Assembly (NCBI GenBank): GCA_018222835.1
Contig: JAAEZN010000004.1
Span: forward strand, 55,558-95,598
Direction: 5' to 3'
Length of the DNA: 40,041 bases
Origin: Algicola sp.
GTDB lineage: Bacteria; Bacteroidota; Bacteroidia; Flavobacteriales; Flavobacteriaceae
Under the pieces are notes generated by a model, which worked only from the letters and a program-made list of their open reading frames with translations, was not told the origin of the DNA and did not search any database. This document shows, one piece after another, positions 1-8,458 of this stretch. The position numbers and the translations under genes were made by a program. Within the stretch, counting starts at the first letter, position 1. Every line of letters begins with the position of its first letter.

Positions 1-1985
1 ATGTCCGCCTCTGTGCCCACGAGCAAAAAATCTGTAGTGTACCAAGGGTCGGGCAAATCCAGGTTGTTGTAGCTCAAATTGGCTCGTAAACTCACATATG
101 GCTGAAAACGATACCCTATATCCGCATTGAAATTGGTGCGATATCCACCGGAAAAATAACGCCCCAACCGCGTAGTTAAATTATAAGTGAACAAACTTTT
201 TGGTTTGGAATTATATGTGATGTAAACGCCATTCCAATGGTGGCGGGTGCCAGCGGCCAATTGTTCTTTACCCGTATTCGTTGGGTCAAAAGGAGCCAAA
301 AGCCTAACATATTCGTTAAACACATCAAAACTGAAAGAGCTACGATCTATAAAATCTATCCCATACCCCACAATGGAGACATAATCGGTGGAGGTCATAT
401 TAGGGTCGAAATAATAAAAACCGGTGAATTTGGGGCCGTGGCTGACTACGGTTTCACTGGCCGGCAAAAATTGATAGCCCAAAGAACCTTCCGTTTTTAT
501 GTAATTGTTCCGTGGTACAAAACCTACTTCAGATGTAAAGTTTTCAGAAATATACTCCTGTTGCACTCGCCAGTTCCATTTTCGGCTACTATATTGTAAA
601 TGGGCTCCCTGTGCAAAACCATTATAGGAAGAATCGGGGCCAAAAGACTTTAACATGAATACCTTTCCATTATACTTATTATCGGCCGAGGCCAAATTAT
701 ACTCCAATCCCAGATTACGGTTGAACTTGGTGTATCTAGTTTTTAGACTATCGGCCAAATTGGTATAGTCCAAAGATTCCTTGTTCACAAACATTAAACC
801 AATGTTGGAACGGGAAAATACCTTTTGCTGTAATGAAAGCACCGCAAAGTTTTGACTTGGTAGTCCTGTTTCGTCAACATTGTCGGTTTGCATATCCATA
901 AGTCCCAATCGTAGGTTCCTATTTAGGTTGCCACTAACTCTTGCGCCGGCAATAATGGGTACGCCCAAACCGATTCTGCGAGAAAAGAAAGGGCGTATTT
1001 CACTATATCCAAAACTAGCAAAGAGGTCTGCATTTTCAAGGAAAAATTGACGTCTTTCCGGAAAAAAGAGTTCAAAACGGGTCAAATTGGCTACTTGTCT
1101 ATCCGCTTCGACCTGTGAAAAGTCGGGGTTTAAGGTCAAATCCAAATTTAAAGATGAGGTGATTCCCAATTTTACATCGCCACCCACTTTAAATTCATTT
1201 TCATAGGAAATACCATCTATACTGGAATTGCCTACTGTTCCCAAAACATAGGGGATCAATGAATAATTTAGGCCTTGTTTAGGCGGGGGATTGTCCCATA
1301 CCATGGTGCCGGTGTATGCCAAAGAAGAAGTAGGAAACTGACGGGGTATAGGAACCCAACTGGACTTTTCGTTGGTGCTTAGATCCAATCTCGAAAAGTT
1401 TACCCCCCATTCCTTTACTCCTTTTTCATAGCGGATGGATTTAAATGGAATAGCCATTTCCACAACCCATTTATCTTCATGGCTTTGGACTTCGGATACC
1501 CATTTACTGTCCCAATTCAAATCAATGCTCCCGCCATTGGACATGGTGCCGTCCCATTGAGCACCATAGGCATTGGCGCCAAAGCTAAATCCGGTGGTTT
1601 GGTTGTTAAAGGGATCTATAAACCACAAAAAGTTGTCGTTGCCCCCAAAGGAGAAATCTCTGCGAAGCGATTCCACCACGTAGGTATTTCCTGGAGTTTT
1701 GTGAAAGGTAGCCAAGAGGTATAGCTGCTTGTCGTCGTAGGCCATTCGTATTTCCGATGGTTGTGTGGCTTTGCGATCGTCCATGGGCAAAACCATAAAA
1801 AAATCTTTCGCCGGTTCAGCTTTTTGCCAAGTGGCTTCGTTGCCTATACCATCAATGGTAAAGGCTTCATCGGTTTTGAACAGGTGTATTTTGTAGTCTG
1901 CATTTTTCTTTTGGGCGTTGGAAAATACGCAAAAGAACATGGCAAAGGCCATGAGGGCTGGGGGTAAAAAGGCTCGGTTGATCAT
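1..1985 (-). CDS. DUF5916 domain protein with N-terminal CBM9-like domain (C-terminus cut off by window edge)
   Basis: The frame is open from an ATG at 1985-1983 to the left edge, giving about 661 visible residues. It begins with a signal peptide (MINRAFLPPALMAF..., cleavage probably near VFSNAQK). Next comes a stretch of the type 'FTIDGIGNEATWQKAEPAKDF...MAYDDKQLYLLATFH', which is how CBM9-like/DOMON domains fused to DUF5916 start. The last visible residues (LDLPDPWYTTDFLLVGTEAD) resemble the C-terminal beta-barrel repeats of DUF5916, so roughly the last 100 residues should lie outside the window. Family members are secreted or outer-membrane proteins, often annotated as hydrolases or carbohydrate-binding proteins, but no enzymatic activity is established. 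It stands alone on the minus strand, 111 bp from the next gene. I am confident of the family and not of the function. Confidence 0.85.
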   Translation of the reverse strand, partial: MINRAFLPPALMAFAMFFCVFSNAQKKNADYKIHLFKTDEAFTIDGIGNEATWQKAEPAKDFFMVLPMDDRKATQPSEIRMAYDDKQLYLLATFHKTPGNTYVVESLRRDFSFGGNDNFLWFIDPFNNQTTGFSFGANAYGAQWDGTMSNGGSIDLNWDSKWVSEVQSHEDKWVVEMAIPFKSIRYEKGVKEWGVNFSRLDLSTNEKSSWVPIPRQFPTSSLAYTGTMVWDNPPPKQGLNYSLIPYVLGTVGNSSIDGISYENEFKVGGDVKLGITSSLNLDLTLNPDFSQVEADRQVANLTRFELFFPERRQFFLENADLFASFGYSEIRPFFSRRIGLGVPIIAGARVSGNLNRNLRLGLMDMQTDNVDETGLPSQNFAVLSLQQKVFSRSNIGLMFVNKESLDYTNLADSLKTRYTKFNRNLGLEYNLASADNKYNGKVFMLKSFGPDSSYNGFAQGAHLQYSSRKWNWRVQQEYISENFTSEVGFVPRNNYIKTEGSLGYQFLPASETVVSHGPKFTGFYYFDPNMTSTDYVSIVGYGIDFIDRSSFSFDVFNEYVRLLAPFDPTNTGKEQLAAGTRHHWNGVYITYNSKPKSLFTYNLTTRLGRYFSGGYRTNFNADIGYRFQPYVSLRANLSYNNLDLPDPWYTTDFLLVGTEAD

Positions 1986-2096
1986 TGTTTGTTTAGTGCC
2001 ATAAAAGTAATAATTTACTTCGATTGCTGCCAATGAATCATTTTTGCCTCCAGACAATTGTCAAAACACTATTTTTTTGGGAAAAGAAAGTGCTCT

Positions 2097-2936
2097 TTAT
2101 TTTTCCAAACTGTCGAATTCCACAAATTCGTACTGAGGCGAAGCCTCCAATAATTGTCTTAGAATTGCAGCATGCCCGTTACCAAAAACAACCAAAATAC
2201 GTTCCTTGGGGCTCTTGGTTATGTTAATGAGCTTTGAAAAAATACGAGCGTTCCTATTGTACCACCACATGGACAGGTGGTCTGCACCCTGACCATCGCC
2301 CGTAGCAATGGATCCCGTTAAATAAAGGCCAAAATTAAAATTGTGGGCTTCGCGAGTATTCATTGATTTGATGAAATCCAAAAGATGCAGGTCCTTCATT
2401 TTTTTGTCACGGTATTCAAAATAAGGTTCTGCATAAGCCCAATATGGATCTTCGATATTCCAATCTACTTTGTTGAACAATTTGTTCGCATAAATCGAAT
2501 CTTGTTTGTATAAATCGTTGCTCAATGCTGTGGCATCTATTCCATAAATGGAATCCAATTCTAGGTCTGCTGCGATACGCATGCCCAATTGGTAGCGTTC
2601 GTCCCTATCATCTTTGTGCATGCCGTTTTTGTACTCCTTGTACTTTTGCATGGTGTTCCAATAAGGTCTGGCCTCGATGGCAATTTTGGTGGGATTAAAT
2701 TTTTTGATGTATGCTACGAGGTCTTCCAATTCTGACTTTTTGGGTTCCTGTAAAACATCTATTTTATCATCTTCGGAAGTTTTGACCTCGTCCAATCCAG
2801 GAAAATCAAAATGAAATGTACCCACGACCAAAACTTTGGTTTTTTGGGAGGGGTAAAATTCTGATGGTGATTTTAATTGGTCTTGTCCAAAAGTTAGGGT
2901 GGAAACTAAAATAAAAAGTGCTGAAATTGCTCGCAT
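2097..2936 (-). CDS. Secreted DUF5694 family protein (TraB/ChaN-like)
   Basis: This is a 279-residue protein with a short signal peptide (MRAISALFILVSTLTFGQ, cleaved around residue 18). After it comes a GTFHFDFPG motif at about 39-47, a conserved E in 'KIAIEARPYW', and an acidic/aromatic C-terminal half with an 'FGNGHAAILRQLL' segment near the end. The pairing of GTFH and GxGH motifs is shared with the TraB/ChaN-like superfamily, and the overall pattern fits DUF5694, a family common in Bacteroidota with no assigned reaction. It is probably periplasmic. It follows argH by 159 bp on the same strand but is probably not part of the arginine operon, because the gap is long and its product is secreted. 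A 7-bp hairpin at 2982-2998 lies in its leader. Confidence 0.75.
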   Translation of the reverse strand: MRAISALFILVSTLTFGQDQLKSPSEFYPSQKTKVLVVGTFHFDFPGLDEVKTSEDDKIDVLQEPKKSELEDLVAYIKKFNPTKIAIEARPYWNTMQKYKEYKNGMHKDDRDERYQLGMRIAADLELDSIYGIDATALSNDLYKQDSIYANKLFNKVDWNIEDPYWAYAEPYFEYRDKKMKDLHLLDFIKSMNTREAHNFNFGLYLTGSIATGDGQGADHLSMWWYNRNARIFSKLINITKSPKERILVVFGNGHAAILRQLLEASPQYEFVEFDSLEK

Positions 2937-3095
2937 AGAGTATTGGTTTTCTTTAATGATGATATAACACTGGAATTGTTACAGTTTTAAGAAAACTGGG
3001 CCAACATACGAAATTACCTAACTTTTTAAAAAGTATCATTTTAATGAAAAATGCATGTTTAAGAAAGGTTTAATTCATCCAGTATAGTTGAGTTA

Positions 3096-4379
3096 TCACA
3101 AGAAAACCTTCTCCATTTTCTCCTGTATCTCCACTAAACATAGATTGCCCAAACTACCCTCGTGGGTGTGTTCAATATCTCGCTTAGGTTTAAAATTGCC
3201 ATTTTCTATGGCCTTGCCCATGGTTTTGTATGCATCACGGAACGGCATTCCACTTTTAACAAGCTCATTCAAAGTATCCACACTAAAGAGATAATCGTAT
3301 TTGGGATCGTCCAAAATAGATTTGTTGACCTTGATTTCTTTCAGACTAAAGGTCATCATCTCCAAACAGGCATGCATGTCCTGTAATGCCGGGACAATTA
3401 CTTCTTTTACCAATTGAAGATCCCTATGATAACCACTGGGCAAATTGTTCGTGATCAGTATCAACTGGTTGGGCACTGCTTGAATTCTATTGCATTTGGC
3501 CCTGATCAACTCAAAAACATCTGGGTTTTTCTTGTGGGGCATAATGCTGCTACCTGTGGTCAACTCGTTGGGGAAAGAGATAAAATCGAAATTCTGGCTC
3601 ATGTACAAGCAGATATCCATTGCCATTTTGGAAAGGGTGGCAGCAACACTCGAAATTCCGAAGGCTGTTGCTTTTTCTACCTTACCACGTCCCATTTGTG
3701 CGGCAACCACATTGTATTTTTGGGTGGCAAACGCCATATCGGCAGTAGTGAAGCTCCGATCTATTGGAAATGAACTCCCATAGCCTGCGGCACTACCCAG
3801 TGGATTTTGGTCCGCAACCTTATGGGCGGCCTGTACAAAGTACAGATCATCTATTAAACTCTCGGCATAAGCAGAGAACCAAAGCCCGAATGAAGAGGGC
3901 ATGGCGATTTGCAAATGGGTATATCCGGGCAGCAATACATTTTTGTGTTTGTCGGCCAGTTTCATTAGGAGGTCGAACAATGCCTTTACCTGATTTTTAA
4001 TCTCGGTAAGTTCATCTTTAAGATATAATTGCATCGCCACTAAAACCTGATCGTTCCTGGAGCGAGCGGAGTGGATCTTTTTACCCGTGTCACCCAATTT
4101 TTCGGTAAGCATAAACTCTATTTTTGAGTGCATATCCTCAAAATCCTTCTCGATGGTAAACTTTCCTTTTTCAATATCCTTGGCGATGGCATCCAATGCT
4201 GTTACAAGGTCTTTAGCCTCGTCTTCAGATATAAGGCCTACCTTGCCCAGCATTTTAGCGTGTGACTTTGATGCGATTACATCATACTTTGCCAATACCA
4301 AATCTAGTTCACGATCATTTCCTACGGTAAAATGGTCTATTTTTTTATCGGTACTGAATCCTTTGTCCCAGAGTTTCAT
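3096..4379 (-). CDS. argH: Argininosuccinate lyase
   Basis: This 427-residue enzyme catalyses the last step of arginine synthesis, argininosuccinate to arginine plus fumarate. The fumarase/aspartase superfamily signature GSSIMPHKKNPD is present at about 277-288, holding the flexible loop with the catalytic Ser. The N-terminal HSARSRNDQ substrate-binding motif and the 'GYTHLQIAMPSSFG' motif are also clear. The length is slightly below the 450-470 residues typical of proteobacterial ArgH, as is usual for Bacteroidota. It is the last gene of the arginine operon and is separated from argE by 92 bp carrying two palindromic repeats (4395-4414 and 4436-4457). It may therefore be transcribed with the operon through these repeats or from its own promoter. 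The soluble enzyme acts in the cytoplasm as a tetramer in the known family. Confidence 0.97.
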   Translation of the reverse strand: MKLWDKGFSTDKKIDHFTVGNDRELDLVLAKYDVIASKSHAKMLGKVGLISEDEAKDLVTALDAIAKDIEKGKFTIEKDFEDMHSKIEFMLTEKLGDTGKKIHSARSRNDQVLVAMQLYLKDELTEIKNQVKALFDLLMKLADKHKNVLLPGYTHLQIAMPSSFGLWFSAYAESLIDDLYFVQAAHKVADQNPLGSAAGYGSSFPIDRSFTTADMAFATQKYNVVAAQMGRGKVEKATAFGISSVAATLSKMAMDICLYMSQNFDFISFPNELTTGSSIMPHKKNPDVFELIRAKCNRIQAVPNQLILITNNLPSGYHRDLQLVKEVIVPALQDMHACLEMMTFSLKEIKVNKSILDDPKYDYLFSVDTLNELVKSGMPFRDAYKTMGKAIENGNFKPKRDIEHTHEGSLGNLCLVEIQEKMEKVFL

Positions 4380-4394
4380 AGTTTTTCTTTTGTC

Positions 4395-4414
4395 ATTCCC
4401 GTGAAAACGGGAAT
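4395..4414. repeat. Perfect short palindrome between argE and argH
   Basis: ATTCCCGT, a GAAA loop, then ACGGGAAT form a perfect 8-bp stem with a tetraloop. It sits in the only long gap inside the arginine operon apart from argF'-argB. Palindromes of this kind occur as dispersed intergenic repeats in flavobacterial genomes. It lacks a T-run, so it is not an obvious terminator; a role in mRNA stability between argE and argH is possible. Confidence 0.6.
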
Positions 4415-4435
4415 CTTATGATTTCGATATGTATT

Positions 4436-4457
4436 GCCCTTCGACTTCGCTCAGGGC
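4436..4457. repeat. Hairpin with constant TCGACTnCGCTC loop (copy 1)
   Basis: GCCCT and AGGGC pair around the 12-nt loop TCGACTTCGCTC. The same loop with a different but self-complementary stem occurs at 11473-11492, and with variations at 33461-33490 and 37224-37243. Constant loop and compensating stem changes indicate that the hairpin itself is what is conserved. Confidence 0.65.
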
Positions 4458-4471
4458 CCAAGTTTTGTTTT

Positions 4472-5542
4472 TTACTGTAAAAATCCTTTTAGGGTTTTGA
4501 TGTAAATATCTATTCCTTCCCTTATTTCGTCCACAAATATAAATTCGTTCGCAGAGTGAGACCTTGTACTATCCCCAGGCCCCAACTTTACCGATTGGCA
4601 TGTTAAAGCGGCCTGATCGGACAAAGTAGGTGAACCATAGGTTTTTCTTCCAAGAGCCAGCCCACTTTTTACCAAATCGTGGTCGGGATCAATGCAAGAG
4701 GAATTTAATCGTAGTGATCTAGGGGTCATTTTACAAGGAGCTTCCTTTTGTAGCATATCGGCGATTTCTTGATTGGTATAACGATCGTTTACACGCACAT
4801 CTATAACCAAATCCACATGACCGGGCACTACATTGTGCTGATTCCCAGCGCTTACTTGGGTTACGGTCAGTTTTACCTTTCCGAGTGAATCGGAAACCTT
4901 ATCAAACGAATAATTTTTTAGCCACTCCAAAACTTCTATGGTATTGTAAATCGCATTATTGTCGTTTGGATGCGCGGCATGTGAAGGAGTGCCCTCAACA
5001 ACCGCATCGAATACAACTAGTCCTTTTTCGGCAATGGCCAGATCCATTAGTGTTGGTTCGCCCACAATGGCAACATCAATTTTGGGGAGAATAGGAAGGA
5101 GGGCGCGAATACTCTTTTCACCGGCATCCTCTTCCTCGCCAGTTGCAGCCATAATAATATTATGGCTCAGGTTTTCATCTTCATAAAAATGGACGAATGT
5201 TGCCAAAAGGGAGACTAAACATCCACCTGCATCATTACTGCCCAGTCCGTATAATTTGCCATTTTCAATATGGGCATTAAAAGGATCTTTGGTATATGCA
5301 CTGTTTGGTTTTACGGTATCGTGGTGGGAGTTGAGCAACAAAGTGGGCTTGCTTTCATCAAAATATTTATTGAAAGCATATATATTATTGTGCTGTCTTT
5401 GGGTTTTTACTCCAAAGCCTTGTAGAAATTCTACAATGGCATCTCCAGTTTTCTCCTCTTCACCAGAAAATGATGGGGTCTCAATCAGTTTTTTGAGGAG
5501 TTCAATGGCTTTTTCCGTTAATAAAGCTTGTGTTTGTCTCAT
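4472..5542 (-). CDS. argE: M20-family deacylase of arginine synthesis (N-acetyl/N-succinyl-citrulline or -ornithine deacylase)
   Basis: This 356-residue zinc aminoacylase has the M20 landmarks. 'LLNSHHDTVKP' supplies a metal His and Asp near residue 73, 'GLGSNDAGGCLVSLL' supplies the bridging Asp near 104, and 'TGEEEDAGEKS' supplies the catalytic Glu pair near 136. A dimerisation lid domain follows. In pathways that use ArgF' the acyl group is removed after carbamoylation, so the likely substrate is N-acyl-citrulline; whether the acyl group is acetyl or succinyl cannot be read here. The ATG overlaps the argB stop by 4 bp, which implies translational coupling. The neighbourhood makes the arginine role firm. 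Relatives in other contexts include DapE and carboxypeptidases. Confidence 0.9.
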   Translation of the reverse strand: MRQTQALLTEKAIELLKKLIETPSFSGEEEKTGDAIVEFLQGFGVKTQRQHNNIYAFNKYFDESKPTLLLNSHHDTVKPNSAYTKDPFNAHIENGKLYGLGSNDAGGCLVSLLATFVHFYEDENLSHNIIMAATGEEEDAGEKSIRALLPILPKIDVAIVGEPTLMDLAIAEKGLVVFDAVVEGTPSHAAHPNDNNAIYNTIEVLEWLKNYSFDKVSDSLGKVKLTVTQVSAGNQHNVVPGHVDLVIDVRVNDRYTNQEIADMLQKEAPCKMTPRSLRLNSSCIDPDHDLVKSGLALGRKTYGSPTLSDQAALTCQSVKLGPGDSTRSHSANEFIFVDEIREGIDIYIKTLKGFLQ

Positions 5543-6318
5543 AGGGTCAATGTGGTATAGTCGGTATTGTCAGCTTCGAGCATATCGGTATTTCCAATGC
5601 AAACTTTACGTACGTGATTTCGCAAGGCATAAAAACAATTGTGCATTTTTGGGAGCATTCCCTCAGAAATAATGCCGTAGGCCAAAAGTTCATCATAAAC
5701 TTTGGAGTCGATATGATGGATCACGGAGTTGTCGTCGTCTATATTCTGGAGCACTCCCTTTTTTTCGAAACAATAATATAGCGTGGTCTCAAACTGGTCG
5801 GACATGGCTATGGCCAATTCGGCCGCTATGGTATCTGCATTGGTATTCAGCATTTGTCCTTTGCCGTCGTGGGTAAGTGCGCAAAAAATCGGGGTAAAAC
5901 CAGCTTGAAGCAATTTAAAAATACCATAGGTGTTTACTAGATCTACATCGCCTACAAAACCAAAATCTACATTCTTCTTTGGTCTTTTGTGAGCTCTAAT
6001 GGCATCGGCATCCGCTCCACTCATTCCAATGGCATCCGTACCCAAGGCCTGTAATTTTGCCACAATTTTTTTACTGAACAATCCTCCATAGACCATTAAG
6101 GCAATTTCCAAGGCTTCTGCATTGGTAATACGTCTTCCGTTCACCATTTTGGATTCTACTCCCAACTGATTGGCCAATTCGGTTGCTTTTTTGCCTCCGC
6201 CATGGACCAAGATTTTGTTTCCATCCAATTTGGAGAACAAATCTAGGACGCGTTTGCACCCTTCGGCATCTTCAATTAGATTGCCTCCTATTTTTACAAT
6301 GGATAATTTTTGTTTCAT
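5539..6318 (-). CDS. argB: N-acylglutamate kinase (acetyl- or succinylglutamate kinase)
   Basis: This 259-residue amino-acid kinase fold protein phosphorylates N-acylglutamate, the second step of arginine synthesis. It shows 'IVKIGGNLIE' at the N-terminus (phosphate binding), 'LVHGGGKKATELANQLG' (the GGG nucleotide/substrate loop), 'VNGRRIT' (substrate-binding Arg) and 'NTNADTIAAELA' (the conserved Asn-x-Asp region binding substrate and ATP). The length fits the short, non-hexameric E. coli type, and there is no N-terminal helix of the arginine-inhibited type, so feedback inhibition by arginine at this enzyme is less likely (inference). It overlaps argE by 4 bp and lies 75 bp from argF'. Confidence 0.95.
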   Translation of the reverse strand: MKQKLSIVKIGGNLIEDAEGCKRVLDLFSKLDGNKILVHGGGKKATELANQLGVESKMVNGRRITNAEALEIALMVYGGLFSKKIVAKLQALGTDAIGMSGADADAIRAHKRPKKNVDFGFVGDVDLVNTYGIFKLLQAGFTPIFCALTHDGKGQMLNTNADTIAAELAIAMSDQFETTLYYCFEKKGVLQNIDDDNSVIHHIDSKVYDELLAYGIISEGMLPKMHNCFYALRNHVRKVCIGNTDMLEADNTDYTTLTL

Positions 6319-6393
6319 CTGTTTTGTGTTATTTATAATGTGTCAGATGTTGTTCACATTAAGGTTTGGTTGGTAAAACAATTATACTCCTTT

Positions 6394-7332
6394 TCATAAA
6401 TTTTCCAGTAACTTTTTTAATACAATTTGAGCGGAAAACACCCTGTTCTTGGCTTGTTGAACCACTAAAGATTGATTCCCGTCCAAAACAGCATCCTCCA
6501 CGATCATATTTCTCCTTACCGGTAAGCAATGCATAAATTTGGCATTGCCCAATTTCTCCATGGTCATGGTCCAATTAGTGTCTTTGCTCAATACTTTTCC
6601 ATAATCGGAATAGCTGCTCCAGTTTTTTACATATACAAAATCTGCGCTTTCCAATGCTTTATCTTGGTCATGTTCAATTTGGCAACCTTGGGTCAACTTT
6701 GCATTGAGCTCATACCCTTTGGGATGTGTGATCACAAAATCGGCGTCCTGCATTTTCATCATTTGAACAAAAGAGTTGGCCACGGCATGTGGCAATGCTT
6801 TTGGATGTGGCGCCCAAGAAAGTACCACCTTGGGTCTTTTCTTGGTTTCGTTTTCCTTTAGGGTAATAGCGTCTGCCAAAGCTTGGAGCGGATGTCCTAC
6901 CGAACTTTCCATATTTACCACGGGTATTGTGGCATATCTGGCAAATCCGTTGACTACTTCTTCCGCTTCGTCTTTTTCTTTGTCCATTAAACCGGCAAAT
7001 GCTCTAATGGCTACAATGTCGGCATATTGGGATACCACTTGGGCAGCCTCTTTAATGTGTTCCGAAGTGCCTTGGTCCATAATGGTGCCATCACCGTATT
7101 CCAAAGCCCAACCTTCGTTGCCAAAGTTCATGATCATAACATCCAATCCTAGTTGCATGGCCGCTTTTTGCGTGCTTAAACGGGTTCTAAGACTATTGTT
7201 GAAAAATAAAAGGCAAATGGTTCTTCGTTTGCCCAGACCTTCAAACTGATATGGATTCTTTTTTAGTGATATTGCTTCGTTCACCCAATCGGGGAGCGAC
7301 TCTATATCGTTCACAGTTAAGAAATGCTTCAT
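6394..7332 (-). CDS. argF': N-acylornithine carbamoyltransferase (ArgF' type)
   Basis: This 312-residue transcarbamylase transfers the carbamoyl group to N-acetyl- or N-succinyl-ornithine. Its carbamoyl-phosphate loop reads FFNNSLRTRLST (44-55), where ornithine transcarbamylases have STRTR, and 'FMHCLPVRRN' near the C-terminus is the HCLP motif. Both features match the Bacteroides/Xanthomonas acylornithine enzymes rather than classical ArgF. Position 90, which is Pro in the characterised succinyl-specific Bacteroides enzyme and corresponds to Glu in the acetyl-specific Xanthomonas enzyme, is Ser here (DQGTSEHIKEA), so the acyl preference is open. The ATG overlaps the argD stop by 1 bp (TAATG). 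The choice of start is supported by that coupling. Confidence 0.93.
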   Translation of the reverse strand: MKHFLTVNDIESLPDWVNEAISLKKNPYQFEGLGKRRTICLLFFNNSLRTRLSTQKAAMQLGLDVMIMNFGNEGWALEYGDGTIMDQGTSEHIKEAAQVVSQYADIVAIRAFAGLMDKEKDEAEEVVNGFARYATIPVVNMESSVGHPLQALADAITLKENETKKRPKVVLSWAPHPKALPHAVANSFVQMMKMQDADFVITHPKGYELNAKLTQGCQIEHDQDKALESADFVYVKNWSSYSDYGKVLSKDTNWTMTMEKLGNAKFMHCLPVRRNMIVEDAVLDGNQSLVVQQAKNRVFSAQIVLKKLLENL

Positions 7333-8456
7333 TATACTACTTTTTTGAGTCCATCAAAGAACAGGTCTATATCTTTTTTTGTGATGTTCAAGGCAGGTAG
7401 GAACCGTAATAACATTTTGTTTTTTGCGCTGCCGGTAAACATGTGTTGTTCTTGGATCATCTTTTTACGGAGTGATGCAACTTCAAAGTCGAACTCCAAT
7501 CCGATCATAAGTCCTCTCCCTTTTATATTTTTGATTTCTGCTATTTCCGATGCTTTTTTCCGAAAATACGCCCCTAGTTCGGCTGCGTTTGCAATCAAGT
7601 TTTCGTCTTCCAATACTTCAAGAACGGCCAAACTTGCGGCACAGGCCAGGTGGTTTCCACCAAAGGTGGTTCCCAAAAGCCCGTAAGAAGGCTTAAATGA
7701 GTTGTGAATCAATATACCGCCTACAGGGAAACCGTTCCCCATTCCCTTGGCTATGGAAATAATGTCGGGGTGAATTCCGTGGTGCTGAAAGGCAAAGAAC
7801 TTTCCACTTCGGCCATAACCCGATTGTACCTCGTCCGCAATCAGGACTACTTGGTGTTCCTTGCATTTTTTTGCAATGAATTGGAAGAATTCCGTGGTAG
7901 GTTCATCGAGTCCGCCCACACCCTGAATTGCTTCTAGTATCACTGCGCAATATTCATTGGACTGAATTGTTTTTTCAAAAGCATCAAAATCGTTCAGTGC
8001 CAAAAAAGTCACCTCTTGTTGTTTGTTAATGGGAGCATTGATACTTGGATTGTCCGTAGCGGCCACTGCAGCAGAAGTTCTTCCGTGAAAACTGTTTGTA
8101 AAGGCAATCACTTTGGATTTTCCTGTATGAAAGGAGGCTAGTTTTAGGGCATTCTCATTGGCTTCGGCACCCGAATTGCACATAAAAAGATCGTAGTCCT
8201 CGCAACTGGATAAACGGCCTAACTTTTCTGCAAGTTCCTTTTGTAATGGATTTTGAACAGAATTGCTGTAAAACGCAATGTTATCCAATTGCTCCTTTAT
8301 CCGTTTTACATAGTGCGGATGCGTGTGCCCAATGGATATTACGGCATGACCGCCATAAAAATCCAAATATTTTTCCCCTTTATCGTCCCAGACTTCAATG
8401 CCTTTGGCTTTTACTGGGGTTACATCATATAGTGGATATACGTCGAATAATTTCAT
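7332..8456 (-). CDS. argD: N-acylornithine aminotransferase (class III PLP)
   Basis: This 374-residue class-III aminotransferase converts N-acylglutamate semialdehyde to N-acylornithine. It shows 'FYGGHAVISIGHTHP' at the N-terminus, 'NSGAEANENALKLA' (PLP phosphate binding), 'SFHGRTSAAVAAT', 'LIADEVQSGYGRSG' (PLP-ring Asp) and 'SIAKGMGNGFPVGG' (the Schiff-base Lys). The length is a little below the 390-405 of proteobacterial ArgD, as usual in Bacteroidota. It follows proC with a 2-bp gap and overlaps argF' by 1 bp, placing it in the middle of the operon. Relatives with ornithine/lysine aminotransferase activity exist, but the context settles the role. Confidence 0.93.
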   Translation of the reverse strand: MKLFDVYPLYDVTPVKAKGIEVWDDKGEKYLDFYGGHAVISIGHTHPHYVKRIKEQLDNIAFYSNSVQNPLQKELAEKLGRLSSCEDYDLFMCNSGAEANENALKLASFHTGKSKVIAFTNSFHGRTSAAVAATDNPSINAPINKQQEVTFLALNDFDAFEKTIQSNEYCAVILEAIQGVGGLDEPTTEFFQFIAKKCKEHQVVLIADEVQSGYGRSGKFFAFQHHGIHPDIISIAKGMGNGFPVGGILIHNSFKPSYGLLGTTFGGNHLACAASLAVLEVLEDENLIANAAELGAYFRKKASEIAEIKNIKGRGLMIGLEFDFEVASLRKKMIQEQHMFTGSAKNKMLLRFLPALNITKKDIDLFFDGLKKVV

Positions 8457-8458
8457 TT

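Noticed and set aside
237-599. Plus-strand reading frames between 0.2 and 2.2 kb
   Set aside because: They are antisense to a continuous minus-strand frame with clear DUF5916 features and a signal peptide; they have no family resemblance.
3021-3034. ACTTTTTAAAAAGT palindrome after argH
   Set aside because: It is A/T only, has no loop or T-run of terminator type, and could occur by chance in an AT-rich gap.
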